A stretch of DNA of 64,000 bases from Spirochaetota bacterium (GCA_026398615.1 JAPLSN010000042.1:124001-188000), one strand, 5' to 3'; positions 53,192 to 62,724 are shown, counted from the stretch's first letter. Made by a program: numbers and translations. The notes: generated from the letters alone by a model not told the origin.

Positions 53192-54492
53192 GCTCCGCGC
53201 TGGATGAAGGCGGCTGCGTCCGATGCCGAGGAGAACTCGTTGCTCTGCCTCGTGACAAGGTTCTTGACGACGAAGGTGCCGCGCTCCGCTTCTTCGGAAC
53301 CCATCATGACGCCGTAGGAGATTCCCTTGCGTTCCGCGTACGCGAACTGCGCCGCGATCTTCTTCCGCTCGGGATAGACCTCGCATGCGGTCCCGCAGGC
53401 GCGAAGCTCAGCGGCCAGTTTCCGGTATGCGCCGGCGGATCCGTCGTCCGAATAGAGTATGAGCGCTTTCGTGTAACCGGACCTGGAACCGGACCGGCCG
53501 AGGACTTCCATCGCCGCGATGAGCCGGTCGAGTCCGACGGAAGCCCCGACACCGGGAAGCTTCTGTCTTGTATAGAGCGACGCGAGGTCGTTGTATCTGC
53601 CTCCCGAGCATACCGATCCGATTTCCGGCAGCCTGTCGAGGAAGGTCTCGAACACGACGCCCGTGTAGTAATCGAGACCCCGGGTGATGGAAGGATCCAG
53701 GATGACGCGTTGTCCGATCCCCGTTGCCTCGGCGAGACCGAGAACGGCGGCCACGCGAACGGAATCCTCGCTCTTCCCTCCGGCGAGACTGGTGATCTTT
53801 TCGAGGGTTGCCGAGGAATCGTTCTCGCGGCGGATGAAATCGAGGATTTTCCCCGCCGTCGCGTCGCCGACGAATCCGGCAAGCAGTTTTCCGGTTTCAT
53901 CGCCTCCGAGCTTTCCGAGCTTGTCGACGATCCGGAGCACGTCGACGGATTTGTCCCGTGCCCCGGCTGATTCGAGGAAACGGTTGAATATGCCGCGATG
54001 ATTGAATCTGACGCTGTAGTCGCCGACGTCGAGGGCTCCCATCGACGCGCAAATGGTCTCCATGATGTCGAAATCCGCGGACGGGCAATCCACGCCGACG
54101 ATATCGAAATCGCATTGCGTGAATTCCCGGTATCGGCCCCGTTGCGTGTTTTCGCCCCGCCATACCTTGGCGATATGATAGCGCTTGAAGGGAAGGTAGA
54201 GCTCGCCGTAATGCTCGGCCATGAAGCGCGCGAAGGGTACGGTCAGGTCGAAACGGAGGGCGACTTCGCGATCACCGTGATCCCTGAAGCGGTAGACCTG
54301 CTTTTCGGTCTCGCCGCCGCACTTTCCAAGAAGGATTTCGGCGTATTCGAGCGCCGGCGTATCGATGGGAACGAAACCCATGCCTCGAAAAACGCGGACG
54401 AGGGCGTCCGCAAGCTCGGCGCGCTCGATCTCCGCTTCGGGGAGAGAATCGCGGAATCCCTTGAGAACCCTGGGCTGGATCATGTCTTCCAT
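53188..54492 (-). CDS. hisS: Histidyl-tRNA synthetase
   Basis: 434 residues. Class II synthetase: motif 1 region IQPRVLKGFRDSLPEAEIER, motif 2 AKVWRGENTQRGRYREFTQC, the His-specific ITRGLDYYTGVVFE, and motif 3 in GASVGLDRLIAAME. The C-terminal anticodon domain has KALILYSDDGSAGAYRKLA. Two starts are possible (54492, or MIQP at 54483); GGGAGG lies 11 nt before the first. Full length. Confidence 0.95.
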   Translation of the reverse strand: MEDMIQPRVLKGFRDSLPEAEIERAELADALVRVFRGMGFVPIDTPALEYAEILLGKCGGETEKQVYRFRDHGDREVALRFDLTVPFARFMAEHYGELYLPFKRYHIAKVWRGENTQRGRYREFTQCDFDIVGVDCPSADFDIMETICASMGALDVGDYSVRFNHRGIFNRFLESAGARDKSVDVLRIVDKLGKLGGDETGKLLAGFVGDATAGKILDFIRRENDSSATLEKITSLAGGKSEDSVRVAAVLGLAEATGIGQRVILDPSITRGLDYYTGVVFETFLDRLPEIGSVCSGGRYNDLASLYTRQKLPGVGASVGLDRLIAAMEVLGRSGSRSGYTKALILYSDDGSAGAYRKLAAELRACGTACEVYPERKKIAAQFAYAERKGISYGVMMGSEEAERGTFVVKNLVTRQSNEFSSASDAAAFIQRGA

Positions 54493-54617
54493 GGCGATGC
54501 GAACCTCCCGCGAACGGCATTATGGACGAGCTGGCGCCGTTTGCACAAGCTGCCGGCGCGGACCCGCCCGGTTCGGAAGAACTTGACATGACCGCGGCAA
54601 TTCCTGAAGATGCATGC

Positions 54618-55409
54618 ATGTTGCTCGCTATCGACGTCGGGAACTCCAACATCGTGGGAGGCGTTTTCGGCGGCGCGGAACACGCGCGGAAACTCCTCCG
54701 GACCTTCCGTCTCCGGACGGTCTACAAGAAAACGGAAGACGAATACCACGCGGTGGTCCGCGCCATCTTCGATGAGCACGGGCTGTCCCCGGACGAGATC
54801 GATGCCGTCGTCATCGGTTCCGTGGTGCCGCCGCTGACGAACGCCATCGAAGTCATGGCGCGGCGGCTTTTCAAGGTCGAACCTCTGACCGTGTGTCCGC
54901 CCGTCTACCCGCGTCTTCCCGTCAGGGTGCTGGCAGCCGACGAGATCGGAACAGACCTGGTCGCCGATGCGGTCGCAGCCTACTCGCGTGTCCGCGGTGC
55001 GTGCATCATCGTGGATTTCGGGACGGCGCTTACGTTCACGGGTGTTTCGGGGGACGGTACCATCATGGGTGTGGCCATAGCGCCAGGCCTCGGCACGGCT
55101 GTCCAGTCCCTGTCCCGCGATACCGCGCAGCTCCCCGACGTGCCGCTCTCGGCGCCGCCGTCGGTCATGGGCACGAATACGATCCAGGCCATCCAGTCCG
55201 GCATCGTGTTTGGGTTCACGGGACTCGTCGAGGGCATCGTGGGCAGGATGAAACGCGACCTCGGCACAGAAGCGCGCGTGATCGCCACGGGGGGACTCTG
55301 CCGCATCATCTCGCCGATCACGACGATATTCGACGAAGTGGATGCCGATCTCACCCTGGAAGGGCTCGCGATCATCGGCGACATCGTCGCAGGGACCGGC
55401 GGGGCATGA
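54618..55409 (+). CDS. coaX: Type III pantothenate kinase (CoaX)
   Basis: 263 residues. The ATG at MLLAIDVGNSNIVGGVF is chosen because that strand is the family N-terminus; earlier in-frame starts add a non-conserved lead. ASKHA motifs: DVGNSN, VVIGSVVPPL, IGTDLVADAVAAY, CIIVDFGTALTFT and VIATGGLCRII. It phosphorylates pantothenate, the first CoA step. Divergent from hisS. Confidence 0.92.
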   Translation: MLLAIDVGNSNIVGGVFGGAEHARKLLRTFRLRTVYKKTEDEYHAVVRAIFDEHGLSPDEIDAVVIGSVVPPLTNAIEVMARRLFKVEPLTVCPPVYPRLPVRVLAADEIGTDLVADAVAAYSRVRGACIIVDFGTALTFTGVSGDGTIMGVAIAPGLGTAVQSLSRDTAQLPDVPLSAPPSVMGTNTIQAIQSGIVFGFTGLVEGIVGRMKRDLGTEARVIATGGLCRIISPITTIFDEVDADLTLEGLAIIGDIVAGTGGA

Positions 55410-55441
55410 TTCAAGGCGGAATCTGCTTGCGCGGAGGCGCG

Positions 55442-55885
55442 TCAGGACTGGAGAAGTTCGGAAAGTTCGTCGCGGGATACAACCTCGACGTCGAACATCT
55501 CCCCGTCTACGAGTTCGTTGAGCGAGTTCCTGATCTCGTCGGTCATACCCCTCAGGGACTGGTACATGGCCTGGAGCTCATCCTTGGACCCTTCCAGCGC
55601 CCTGCCCAGGTCGCTGGAACCCGATGACAGGTCGGACACGATGTCCGTGAGGTCCGTCGCCGTTCCGAGAAGGAGCTTGAGGTATTCCGGCCGCTCCACA
55701 ATGCGGGTGTTCGCCATGAGCGAGTCCCTGATGTTCCGCATCGCTTCGTTCGCGAACCTGACGTCCGAGAGGATGCGCGCTGCGTAGTAGTCGGGATCGA
55801 TCTCAATCTTCAGGGCATCGCGTACCGTCCTCACGATCCGATGGATGAAGTAGATGTCGTCCTGGTAGTGAATCTTCTGAGCCAT
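55442..55885 (-). CDS. Small helical protein, function unknown
   Basis: 147 residues; the ATG has AAGGAAG upstream. It is almost entirely helical: KIHYQDDIYFIHRIVRTVRDAL, FANEAMRNIRDSLMANTRI, then a heptad-like stretch (LTDIVSDLSSGSSDLGRAL, DELQAMYQSLRGMTDEI), and an acidic end (VVSRDELSELLQS). There is no signal peptide. I do not recognise the family. It is divergent from the rpsF operon. Confidence 0.6.
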   Translation of the reverse strand: MAQKIHYQDDIYFIHRIVRTVRDALKIEIDPDYYAARILSDVRFANEAMRNIRDSLMANTRIVERPEYLKLLLGTATDLTDIVSDLSSGSSDLGRALEGSKDELQAMYQSLRGMTDEIRNSLNELVDGEMFDVEVVSRDELSELLQS

Positions 55886-56033
55886 CGCTTCCTTATCGGC
55901 AACCGTGGAGTCCGGGTTGATACTCTCCGGCAGTTCGTGTCGCCGCACCCGGATGGAAGCCCTCCGTAATGGCGCGACTTGCGGGGAATCGGCCGGGAAG
56001 CGGTGAAAACCCCTCCTGAACAATGCCAAACGC

Positions 56034-56062
56034 TTGAAGTTGCGGCCGTTTTCTGGTAACAT
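56034..56062 (+). promoter_or_regulatory. Promoter of the rpsF operon
   Basis: TTGAAG (56034-56039), 17-nt spacer, TAACAT (56057-56062). It leaves a leader of about 85 nt. Confidence 0.5.
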
Positions 56063-56075
56063 ACGCAGCCTCTTT

Positions 56076-56110
56076 ATCCGCCCGAAGGCACATCGGTAAT
56101 GGGGGCGGAT
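56076..56110 (+). ncRNA. Candidate S6:S18-binding leader element
   Basis: ATCCGCCC (56076-56083) pairs perfectly with GGGCGGAT (56103-56110), closing a 19-nt loop that contains GAAGG and CATCGG, in the rpsF leader. The known autoregulatory S6:S18 motif sits in this position in many bacteria. The identification is by place and general shape only. Confidence 0.4.
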
Positions 56111-56154
56111 CGCACCGGCGGCTTGGCCGTCGGTATAGACCAAAGGGAGGAACC

Positions 56155-56436
56155 ATGAGGTCCTACGAACTCGTAACGATCTTTCCATCGGAGGAAGATC
56201 TCTTCCACCAGGGAAAGGAATCGGTTTCCGCCGAGCTCCTGAAGCACGGCGGAGTCATCGTCAAGGAAGAAGATATGGGAGAGCGCCAGCTCCAGTATCC
56301 CATCCAGAAGCGTCCCCGCGGACACTACATCCTGTTCAATGTAAATCTTCCGACCGACAAGATCGTCCTGGCGGAGAAGACCTTCAAGCTCAACCCGAAC
56401 ATCCTCAAATACCTGTTCGTCCGGGTAGAAGCTTAA
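56155..56436 (+). CDS. rpsF: 30S ribosomal protein S6
   Basis: 93 residues, GGGAGG upstream. MRSYELVTIFPSEEDL, YPIQKRPRGHYILFNVNLP and LKYLFVRVEA are the bS6 signature. It pairs with S18 in the 30S platform; rpsR is two genes downstream. Confidence 0.96.
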   Translation: MRSYELVTIFPSEEDLFHQGKESVSAELLKHGGVIVKEEDMGERQLQYPIQKRPRGHYILFNVNLPTDKIVLAEKTFKLNPNILKYLFVRVEA

Positions 56437-56458
56437 GCCAGCGGAACGGGGGGTAACC

Positions 56459-56935
56459 ATGGCCGACGTCAATGTCGTCGTACTGGTCGGGCGCCTTACC
56501 AGGGATGCCGAACTGAAGTACACGAATTCCGGCATTGCGGTCTGCAAATTCGCGATCGCCATCAATACGAGGAAAAAGCAGGGCGACCAGTGGGTCGACG
56601 AGCCGAATTTCTTCGACGTCGTCTTCTGGGGCAAGGCCGGCGAAGCCGTCAACCAGTATCTCACCAAGGGCAAGCTCGTGGCCGTGGAAGGCGAACTCCG
56701 TCAGAACCGGTGGGAGCAGGACGGGCAGAGTCGCAGCAAAGTCGAGATCAGCGCCAACAACGTCCGCTTGCTCGGCGGCGGTTCTGGAGGCCCCCAGGGA
56801 GCCAACAGCGATCGCAGCGTCAGAAGCGAACGTCAGGACCACCCCGATACCCAGGCCAAGACCCCGAGCGCAAGTCCCTCCGGAAGGGGCGATGCTCCGC
56901 CCCCCGACGATTTCAACGACGATATCCCATTCTGA
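56459..56935 (+). CDS. ssb: Single-stranded DNA-binding protein
   Basis: 158 residues. The OB fold covers residues 1-105 ([65 protein letters not shown]). A low-complexity linker leads to the acidic tip DDFNDDIPF, which recruits repair and replication partners. Confidence 0.96.
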   Translation: MADVNVVVLVGRLTRDAELKYTNSGIAVCKFAIAINTRKKQGDQWVDEPNFFDVVFWGKAGEAVNQYLTKGKLVAVEGELRQNRWEQDGQSRSKVEISANNVRLLGGGSGGPQGANSDRSVRSERQDHPDTQAKTPSASPSGRGDAPPPDDFNDDIPF

Positions 56936-56954
56936 ACCTACGAGGAGAACGAAT

Positions 56955-57284
56955 ATGTCCGACATGAAAGAAAACCGTGAGGAAATCCGCGCGCCCCGCT
57001 CATCGGAAGGCGGAGAGGGCGAGTCCCGCCGCGAACCCGAAGAGCGTTCCGGCAGCCGTGGCCCCCGCAAGGGCGGATTCTTCAGGAAGAAAGTCTGCAA
57101 GTTCTGCGCGCAGAAGATGAAGATCGATTACAAGGATCCCGACACCCTCCGCCGTTTCATCACCGAACGCGGAAAGATACTTCCGCGCAGGATCACCGGT
57201 TCCTGCTCGAAGCATCAGCGCCGACTTGCCGTCGCGATAAAGCGTTCGCGTTCGCTCGCGATGCTTCCCTACGTGGCGAAATAA
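56955..57284 (+). CDS. rpsR: 30S ribosomal protein S18 with N-terminal extension
   Basis: 109 residues, GAGGAG upstream. The core [20 protein letters not shown], then [20 protein letters not shown] is bS18 and keeps cysteines. About 40 charged, Glu/Arg/Gly-rich residues precede it ([19 protein letters not shown]), longer than the usual ~75-residue protein. Confidence 0.95.
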   Translation: MSDMKENREEIRAPRSSEGGEGESRREPEERSGSRGPRKGGFFRKKVCKFCAQKMKIDYKDPDTLRRFITERGKILPRRITGSCSKHQRRLAVAIKRSRSLAMLPYVAK

Positions 57285-57321
57285 GCGGATCCCGGACGGC
57301 GGACGCACGGGAGTACGAGCC

Positions 57322-58296
57322 TTGGAAGAACGGCGAGTCTTCAACCTACGCAAGATGTATCCTCTTATCATGGGAGCCGTATCGGCTGCCATGTACATGT
57401 CTGCGTTCGCGACCGCCATCTACCTCGTTCCGCTCCAGGCGACGAGAGCGAGGGGCGGCAGGAAGCCGTTCGTTGCCGCCGCCGCCGTAGCGTTTTCATG
57501 TATCGCCATTTTTTCCGGCCTGGTCCTCAGCCGGGCTGGCGTCGTATCGGCAGTCCCCCTGGTTCTGTCCATGCTTTCCCCGGCCGCCATCGCCGGAGGG
57601 ATCGTGCTCCTGAACGGCGGTTTCCTGCGCGGACGTCCGTTCGCGGAACGTCTCATGGTCTCGGGCGCAATGAGTTCCATCGCGATGCTCCCGATCATCC
57701 TGTCGTTCCAGTCGGATCCCGAGCTGAAATCCGCTTTCCGCGAGATGATCAGCGCCATGCTCAGGTCGGCCGGTGAAGAAAACCTCGGTGAGCCCGAGCT
57801 GGCAGCGCTCTTCGAAGCGGCCGTCCGGATCACGAATGCATCGTTCGGTTTCGTAGTTACGAGTCTCTTGTACCTGAATTACTGGATCGGAACCCGTGCC
57901 GGCGGCCGGGCGGCGAAGGATGGATCCCTGATGCCCCGCATCCCGGAGCTGACGGTAGGCCGCTTCCTGATCTGGCCATTGCTCGTCTCCTGGGCTTGCA
58001 TCCTCGCGACGCGGTTCATGCCCATCCCCGTGTTCGAGGCGGTTGCGTGGAATATCGCCCTCGTCCTCGCGTTCGGCTACGCGCTGCAGGGCTCCGGCGT
58101 GATCGCTTTCGTCCTGGCGAGGCTTAACCCCCCGCTTCCGCTGCGCATCGCGTTCGTATTCGCGGTCGCCCTCATGGCGACCAACGGCATCGCGCTCGTC
58201 GTTGCGGCGAGCGTTCTGACCCTGCTCGGAGTAACCGAAACCTGGGTCCCTTACAGACAAACCAAAGGAGTTGACCATGAAGGTAATCCTGAATAA
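57322..58296 (+). CDS. DUF2232/YybS-like polytopic membrane protein
   Basis: 324 residues from a TTG with GGGAG 10 nt upstream. About eight hydrophobic helices: MYPLIMGAVSAAMYMSAFATAIYL, FVAAAAVAFSCIAIFSGLVL, AVPLVLSMLSPAAIAGGIVL, MSSIAMLPIILSF, SFGFVVTSLLYLNYWIG, FLIWPLLVSWACILATRF, NIALVLAFGYALQGSGVIAF and IAFVFAVALMATNGIALVV. YybS-like genes lie between rpsR and rplI in many bacteria. The function is unknown. Its end overlaps the rplI start. Confidence 0.75.
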   Translation: MEERRVFNLRKMYPLIMGAVSAAMYMSAFATAIYLVPLQATRARGGRKPFVAAAAVAFSCIAIFSGLVLSRAGVVSAVPLVLSMLSPAAIAGGIVLLNGGFLRGRPFAERLMVSGAMSSIAMLPIILSFQSDPELKSAFREMISAMLRSAGEENLGEPELAALFEAAVRITNASFGFVVTSLLYLNYWIGTRAGGRAAKDGSLMPRIPELTVGRFLIWPLLVSWACILATRFMPIPVFEAVAWNIALVLAFGYALQGSGVIAFVLARLNPPLPLRIAFVFAVALMATNGIALVVAASVLTLLGVTETWVPYRQTKGVDHEGNPE

Positions 58297-58846
58297 TGAC
58301 GTTCCCAACCTCGGTGAGATCGGGGACGTGAAAGAGGTAGCGAAGGGCTACGCGCGTAACTATCTCCTTCCCCGAATGCTCGCGTTCGTCTTTAACGACA
58401 AGACGGCCGGCATGTTCCAGAAACGGCAAGCCGAGATCGAGGGGCGGAAAGCGGCCAAGCGTCAGGCCAGCTTTTCCTTCAGGGAAAAGCTCGAGGCGGA
58501 GGAACTCCTGTTCGATCTGCCCGCCGGGCTCAACGGCAAGCTCTTCGGCGCTGTCACCAACGTCACGGTCGCCGACGAACTTCTCAAACGCGGCATTGAA
58601 CTCGACCGCAAGAAGATCGAGATTCCCGGCAGGTCCATCAAGAGCATCGGCAATTACAAGATCGCGATCAAGCTCTACGAGAAGGAAGAAGCGATCCTCC
58701 GGCTTGCCGTAAAGGGCCATGTCGAAAAGAAGGCAGAACCCCAGCACGAGCCGAAGCACCACAAGCACCATGAACGGCACGACGAAAATCCCGCTCAGGA
58801 CGCCACGGCTCCAGCGATCCAAGAGCCGCCGAAGACCGAACTGTAA
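58277..58846 (+). CDS. rplI: 50S ribosomal protein L9 with His-rich tail
   Basis: 189 residues; AAAGGAG 7 nt upstream of the ATG. The N domain MKVILNNDVPNLGEIGDVKEV, then GYARNYLLPRMLA, the connecting helix and the C domain (LFGAVTNVTVADELLKRGIELD, SIGNYKIAIKLYEKEEAIL) are standard for ~150 residues. A tail of ~35 residues (HEPKHHKHHERHDEN...) is unusual and may bind metal. Confidence 0.95.
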   Translation: MKVILNNDVPNLGEIGDVKEVAKGYARNYLLPRMLAFVFNDKTAGMFQKRQAEIEGRKAAKRQASFSFREKLEAEELLFDLPAGLNGKLFGAVTNVTVADELLKRGIELDRKKIEIPGRSIKSIGNYKIAIKLYEKEEAILRLAVKGHVEKKAEPQHEPKHHKHHERHDENPAQDATAPAIQEPPKTEL

Positions 58847-58868
58847 CGTTACCTGAAGCCGCGAGAAC

Positions 58869-60209
58869 ATGGCGCTCCAGTCGTTGCGCGACAAGATACC
58901 TCCCCACAACGCGGAGGCCGAACGCGCGACGCTGGGCGCCGTGCTTCTCGATCCGGACGCGATCCAGACTGTGCTCCGGTTCCTCAGGCCCGACGATTTC
59001 TACGTCAACGCCAACAAGTCCATTTTTTTCGCGGTCATTTCCCTTTTTGAAAAAGGGCAGAAGGCCGACCTCATCACGCTCATCGACGAGCTCAAGCTGC
59101 TCGGGCGAATCGACGAAGCCGGCGGACCCGGCTACGTGGCGGCGTTGACGGATTCGGTGCCTTCCAGCGCCAACGTCGAATACTATGCGAAGATCGTGCG
59201 CGAAACCTCGGTTCGGCGTTCGCTCATCCGGCTCTCCCAGCACGTCTCGGCGAAGTCGTTCGACGAGACAGTGGACTGCGGGCTCGTACTCGACGAGGCG
59301 CAGCAGCGCATCTTCGAGATCAGCCAGAACCGCCAGACCCTCACCTACAAGTCCATTCGCGAACTGCTTCCCGACACAATGAAGACGATCGAGACGCTTT
59401 ACAGGACGAAGAACCAGTATTCGGGGATCGCAAGCGGCTTCGACCACCTGGACGCGATGACGAGCGGTTTCCAGAACTCCGAGTTCATCATCATCGGTGC
59501 CCGCCCCTCTGTCGGCAAGACCGCATTTGCCCTCAACATCGCCTCGAACATCGCCATCCGCGGCAAGCATCCGACCGCATTCTTCACGCTCGAAATGACC
59601 GATATGGCCATCACCCAGCGCATCCTTGCCAGCGAGGCGCGGATCAATTCCAAACGGATCCAGAGCGGTCTTATCAAGCAGAGCGAACTTCACGACCTCA
59701 TGGAAGCGGCCGGCAGGATCTACGAAGCCCCTCTCTACATCATTGACATGCCGAACATGCCGCTCCTGGACTTGCGGACCATGGCGCGGCGCCTCAAGTC
59801 GGAGAAGAAGGTCGAGATCATCTTCATCGATTACCTGACGCTCGTCACGCATGAAAATACCGATATCCCGAGGTGGGAGCAGATATCGAGCATCAGCCGG
59901 TCGCTCAAGGCCCTGGCCCGCGAACTCAGGATTCCCGTCGTGGCCCTGTCGCAGCTGACCCGCACCGCGGAAGGCAAGGAGCCGACGCTCGCGGACATCC
60001 GCGAATCGGGGTCGATAGAACAGGACGCCGACCTCATCATGTTCATCCACCGGAACCGGGAGACCGACAAATCGGAGGACGAGCGACCGGCAGCCAGCCC
60101 GACGAAACTCCTCATCTCCAAACAGCGCAACGGCCCGGTCGGCACAGTCAACATCGTCTTCATCCCTCAGTATACGCGCTTCGAAGCCGTTGAAAACAGA
60201 CCGCACTGA
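58869..60209 (+). CDS. dnaB: Replicative DNA helicase DnaB
   Basis: 446 residues. The N-terminal helical domain (PPHNAEAERATLGAVLLDPDAI) leads to the RecA-fold motor with Walker A IGARPSVGKTAFALN (about 210), EMTDMAITQRILA, Walker B VEIIFIDYLTLV and LSQLTRTAEGKEPTLADIRE. It unwinds DNA at the replication fork. No intein is present. Confidence 0.96.
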   Translation: MALQSLRDKIPPHNAEAERATLGAVLLDPDAIQTVLRFLRPDDFYVNANKSIFFAVISLFEKGQKADLITLIDELKLLGRIDEAGGPGYVAALTDSVPSSANVEYYAKIVRETSVRRSLIRLSQHVSAKSFDETVDCGLVLDEAQQRIFEISQNRQTLTYKSIRELLPDTMKTIETLYRTKNQYSGIASGFDHLDAMTSGFQNSEFIIIGARPSVGKTAFALNIASNIAIRGKHPTAFFTLEMTDMAITQRILASEARINSKRIQSGLIKQSELHDLMEAAGRIYEAPLYIIDMPNMPLLDLRTMARRLKSEKKVEIIFIDYLTLVTHENTDIPRWEQISSISRSLKALARELRIPVVALSQLTRTAEGKEPTLADIRESGSIEQDADLIMFIHRNRETDKSEDERPAASPTKLLISKQRNGPVGTVNIVFIPQYTRFEAVENRPH

Positions 60210-60263
60210 GATTACACTGGATATGGCGCAAGATCGGAACGCGCTCCATGGAGGCAGTCCCGG

Positions 60264-60557
60264 ATGGGTATCAAAGAACGCTATGACTTCAGCATCCTGA
60301 CGAACGAATCCGAACAACTGGTGATCGCGGAGTTGGACGAAGAACTGAAAAACGCGGAAGAGCGCGGTATCTGCGTCTGCGATGAATGCGTCCTGGATAT
60401 GGCCGCTCTTGCGTTGAACATGCTGAAGCCGCATTACCGCGTATCCCTGCTCGGAACCATGTACGCGCAGGCCGTCGTGGAAAATCACGTCGAGGAAGTC
60501 AAGCGCGCCGTTACCATGGCTGTCGCGAAAGTCCACAGCAATCCATCGCACGACTAG
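60264..60557 (+). CDS. ComFB-family protein
   Basis: 97 residues. NESEQLVIAELDEELKNAEE, then ICVCDECVLDMAALALNMLKPHYRVS matches the ComFB layout (Cys37, Cys39 and Cys42, then the ALN-L-PxY segment). ComFB is encoded with the competence DNA-uptake helicase in Bacillus; cyanobacterial members bind cyclic dinucleotides. The role here is unknown. The gene stands alone after dnaB. Confidence 0.8.
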   Translation: MGIKERYDFSILTNESEQLVIAELDEELKNAEERGICVCDECVLDMAALALNMLKPHYRVSLLGTMYAQAVVENHVEEVKRAVTMAVAKVHSNPSHD

Positions 60558-60670
60558 ATCCCCCGAATCCAGGTGGAGCTTCCGGGCAAATCGGTGAATA
60601 GCCCGGGAACGATGAGCCCGCACCGACCGGATTCCGGTTCCGGTAAAACACTGGACAGCAATGCGCCCAC

Positions 60671-61288
60671 CTAGCGTTCTTCAGCCGTCTCCAGGACGCG
60701 GACGGAACGGTACGGACCCCGCGCTATGAGGTCATAGGGCGGCTTCGACCGGTACGATGCCTGGTCCGCAGCGATTTCCGAGTAGGTTTCGGACGGGACC
60801 CGTATGATCCCCGTTTCGCCTTCCTTCATCCCGATGATATGGAATACGAGTTTCCCTTCTTCCATCCCGTGATAGCGGACGCTGATGTCGGCGTCCGGTG
60901 AGGATTCCATCGCACGGCGGAGCAGGAAGTATTTCAAGACCTCGATGGGGAAGGGTTCAAGCCCTTCGGAGGCAAGGGATACCCGTTCCACCAACTCATC
61001 GTAGCCGATCAGGATGTCGCAGGCAGAAGGGACGGCCGCGGCTCCGGCGTAGCAGGAAGCGCGCTCGGATTCCGGGAGGACGAAGACATCGATGCAAAGT
61101 GAGGCGGAACGGATGCGGACGGGCAGCTCTGGCTTGAGCACCGTGCCGCAGGACGGACAGACGACGGTGAAAAATGTTCCCTCCATGATCGTGGCGCGTT
61201 CGCCGGGATTCGCATCGAGATCGACTTCGTCGGGCAGGTCCGCATCGATCGTCTTTTCACACAAACACGTGATGGATTTCATGATCAC
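60671..61288 (-). CDS. CpXC-domain protein
   Basis: 205 residues (MIMK start; MKSITC at 61282 is the alternative). The N-terminal KSITCLCEKTIDADLPDEVD and TFFTVVCPSCGTVLKPELP form a two-part CxC/CPxC zinc ribbon of the CpXC type. The remainder (DILIGYDELVERVSLASEGLEP, LKYFLLRRAMES, RSVRVLETAEER) is a non-catalytic alpha-beta domain. The function is unknown. It is 83 bp downstream of rseP on the same strand. Confidence 0.75.
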   Translation of the reverse strand: MIMKSITCLCEKTIDADLPDEVDLDANPGERATIMEGTFFTVVCPSCGTVLKPELPVRIRSASLCIDVFVLPESERASCYAGAAAVPSACDILIGYDELVERVSLASEGLEPFPIEVLKYFLLRRAMESSPDADISVRYHGMEEGKLVFHIIGMKEGETGIIRVPSETYSEIAADQASYRSKPPYDLIARGPYRSVRVLETAEER

Positions 61289-61371
61289 CGTACCTTTCGC
61301 CCAATCGGCGTTCGGGATATTCCCCGATTCAGGACGCGTCGTTCCGTGCCTGGTTTCGCTATGCCAGCCAA

Positions 61372-62724
61372 TCAGTTCCGCGTAAAGAACAGCACGTCTG
61401 CCAGGGTCGACATGACGAAGATGGCCAGGATGAACGTGAACCCGACCATCTGATACCTCATGATGGTTCTCAACCGCAGGGGCTTTCGCCGCAATCCTTC
61501 CACCGCGAAAAGGACAATCTGGCCACCATCGAGGGCGGGGATGGGCAGCAGGTTCATGATGAAGAACCCGATGGAGAGCAGGGCCAGGAAATTGAACGCC
61601 GAGGTGAGTCCGTCGACGACCCCGGTTTCGAAGCCTTGCGATGCGACTTCACCCACCATGTACGTGATCCGTGCAGGGCCGGAAACCGCGGAAACAAGGT
61701 CGACGCCCGAAAAAAGCGAAGCAAAACCTTTGAGGGTCAGGGAAATCGTCCTGACGGTTTCCCCGAATCCACGTGCCACCGCGAGTCCGATAGTGCTTTC
61801 CCGGTCGACGAACCGGTCCAGCTTGAACCCGACTCCCAGTATGGGAGCGCCGTTCCTGCTGTCCAGGAGGGCGACCCGCTTTTCAATCGGGACGCCCCGC
61901 CTGACGACGACGATCGGGAGAGAGCTGCCCGCGTTCGCAAGCAGGTCCGAGAGTTCCGCTGCGTGTCGAACCGGTTTGCCGGCGGCGGAAATGAACAAAT
62001 CACCGGGCTCGATTCCCGCGAATGCCGCGGCACTTCCCGGCTTGACCGATTCGATGAGCGGGTCCACCCAGGAACGGACGCCGATCATGCCGATGCCGCG
62101 TTTGCGGTCGAGGCGCGGTGTGACGGCCACAGTCAGATCGGCAGCGTTCCGCCGGACGAGCATTGAAAGCGGCTTCGACGGGGAGACTGCGATGATTTCC
62201 TGGACTTTGGAAAAATTCGCCATTGCGGTGCCGTCTATGGTGAGGATCAAGTCGCCGGTCATCAGTCCTGCTTCATCGGCGGGAAAACGTTCGCTCCCCG
62301 CGCTTTCGCTTGCGAGCACGATACGGGTTCCGGGAGAACTGTACTTGATGCCGACACCGTATACGACAGAAAAAACGATGATGGCGAACAGGAGGTTGAA
62401 AACAGGTCCGGAGGCCGAAATGAGCATCCTTCTCCATATCGAAGCTCCGTAGAACGTGCCGGGTTCGCGCGGCATCTCGGCATCTCCCCGCTCCACCGCG
62501 CGCCGGTAGGAGTCCTCGCCCTTCATGGCGCAGAATCCTCCGATGGGAAACACGGAAATGCGGTAATCCGTGCCGCCCCGGGTGAAACCCGCGAGCCTCG
62601 GCCCCCATCCGATGGAAAACGCTTCAACCGCCACGCCGAGCGACTTGGCGGCGATGAAATGCCCGAATTCGTGGACGAATACCACGATCCCCAATCCGAA
62701 TAGCCCAAGCAGCACGGTCAGCAT
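61372..62724 (-). CDS. rseP: RseP-type site-2 zinc metalloprotease
   Basis: 450 residues. [23 protein letters not shown] has the zinc motif HEFGH (His18, His22) in the first membrane helix. A PDZ-like part follows (PADEAGLMTGDLILTIDG), then a second one (PGSAAAFAGIEPGDLFISA). The C-terminal MNLLPIPALDGGQIVLF supplies the third zinc ligand (Asp). It cleaves membrane-spanning anti-sigma factors or remnant signal peptides. It overlaps dxr by 7 bp. Confidence 0.94.
   Translation of the reverse strand: MLTVLLGLFGLGIVVFVHEFGHFIAAKSLGVAVEAFSIGWGPRLAGFTRGGTDYRISVFPIGGFCAMKGEDSYRRAVERGDAEMPREPGTFYGASIWRRMLISASGPVFNLLFAIIVFSVVYGVGIKYSSPGTRIVLASESAGSERFPADEAGLMTGDLILTIDGTAMANFSKVQEIIAVSPSKPLSMLVRRNAADLTVAVTPRLDRKRGIGMIGVRSWVDPLIESVKPGSAAAFAGIEPGDLFISAAGKPVRHAAELSDLLANAGSSLPIVVVRRGVPIEKRVALLDSRNGAPILGVGFKLDRFVDRESTIGLAVARGFGETVRTISLTLKGFASLFSGVDLVSAVSGPARITYMVGEVASQGFETGVVDGLTSAFNFLALLSIGFFIMNLLPIPALDGGQIVLFAVEGLRRKPLRLRTIMRYQMVGFTFILAIFVMSTLADVLFFTRN

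Noticed and set aside
52530-53258. Upstream part of the long trmB frame as an N-terminal domain
   Set aside because: That stretch is out-of-frame sequence of the lipoprotein and hisS genes, and TrmB begins at the ATG at 52517.
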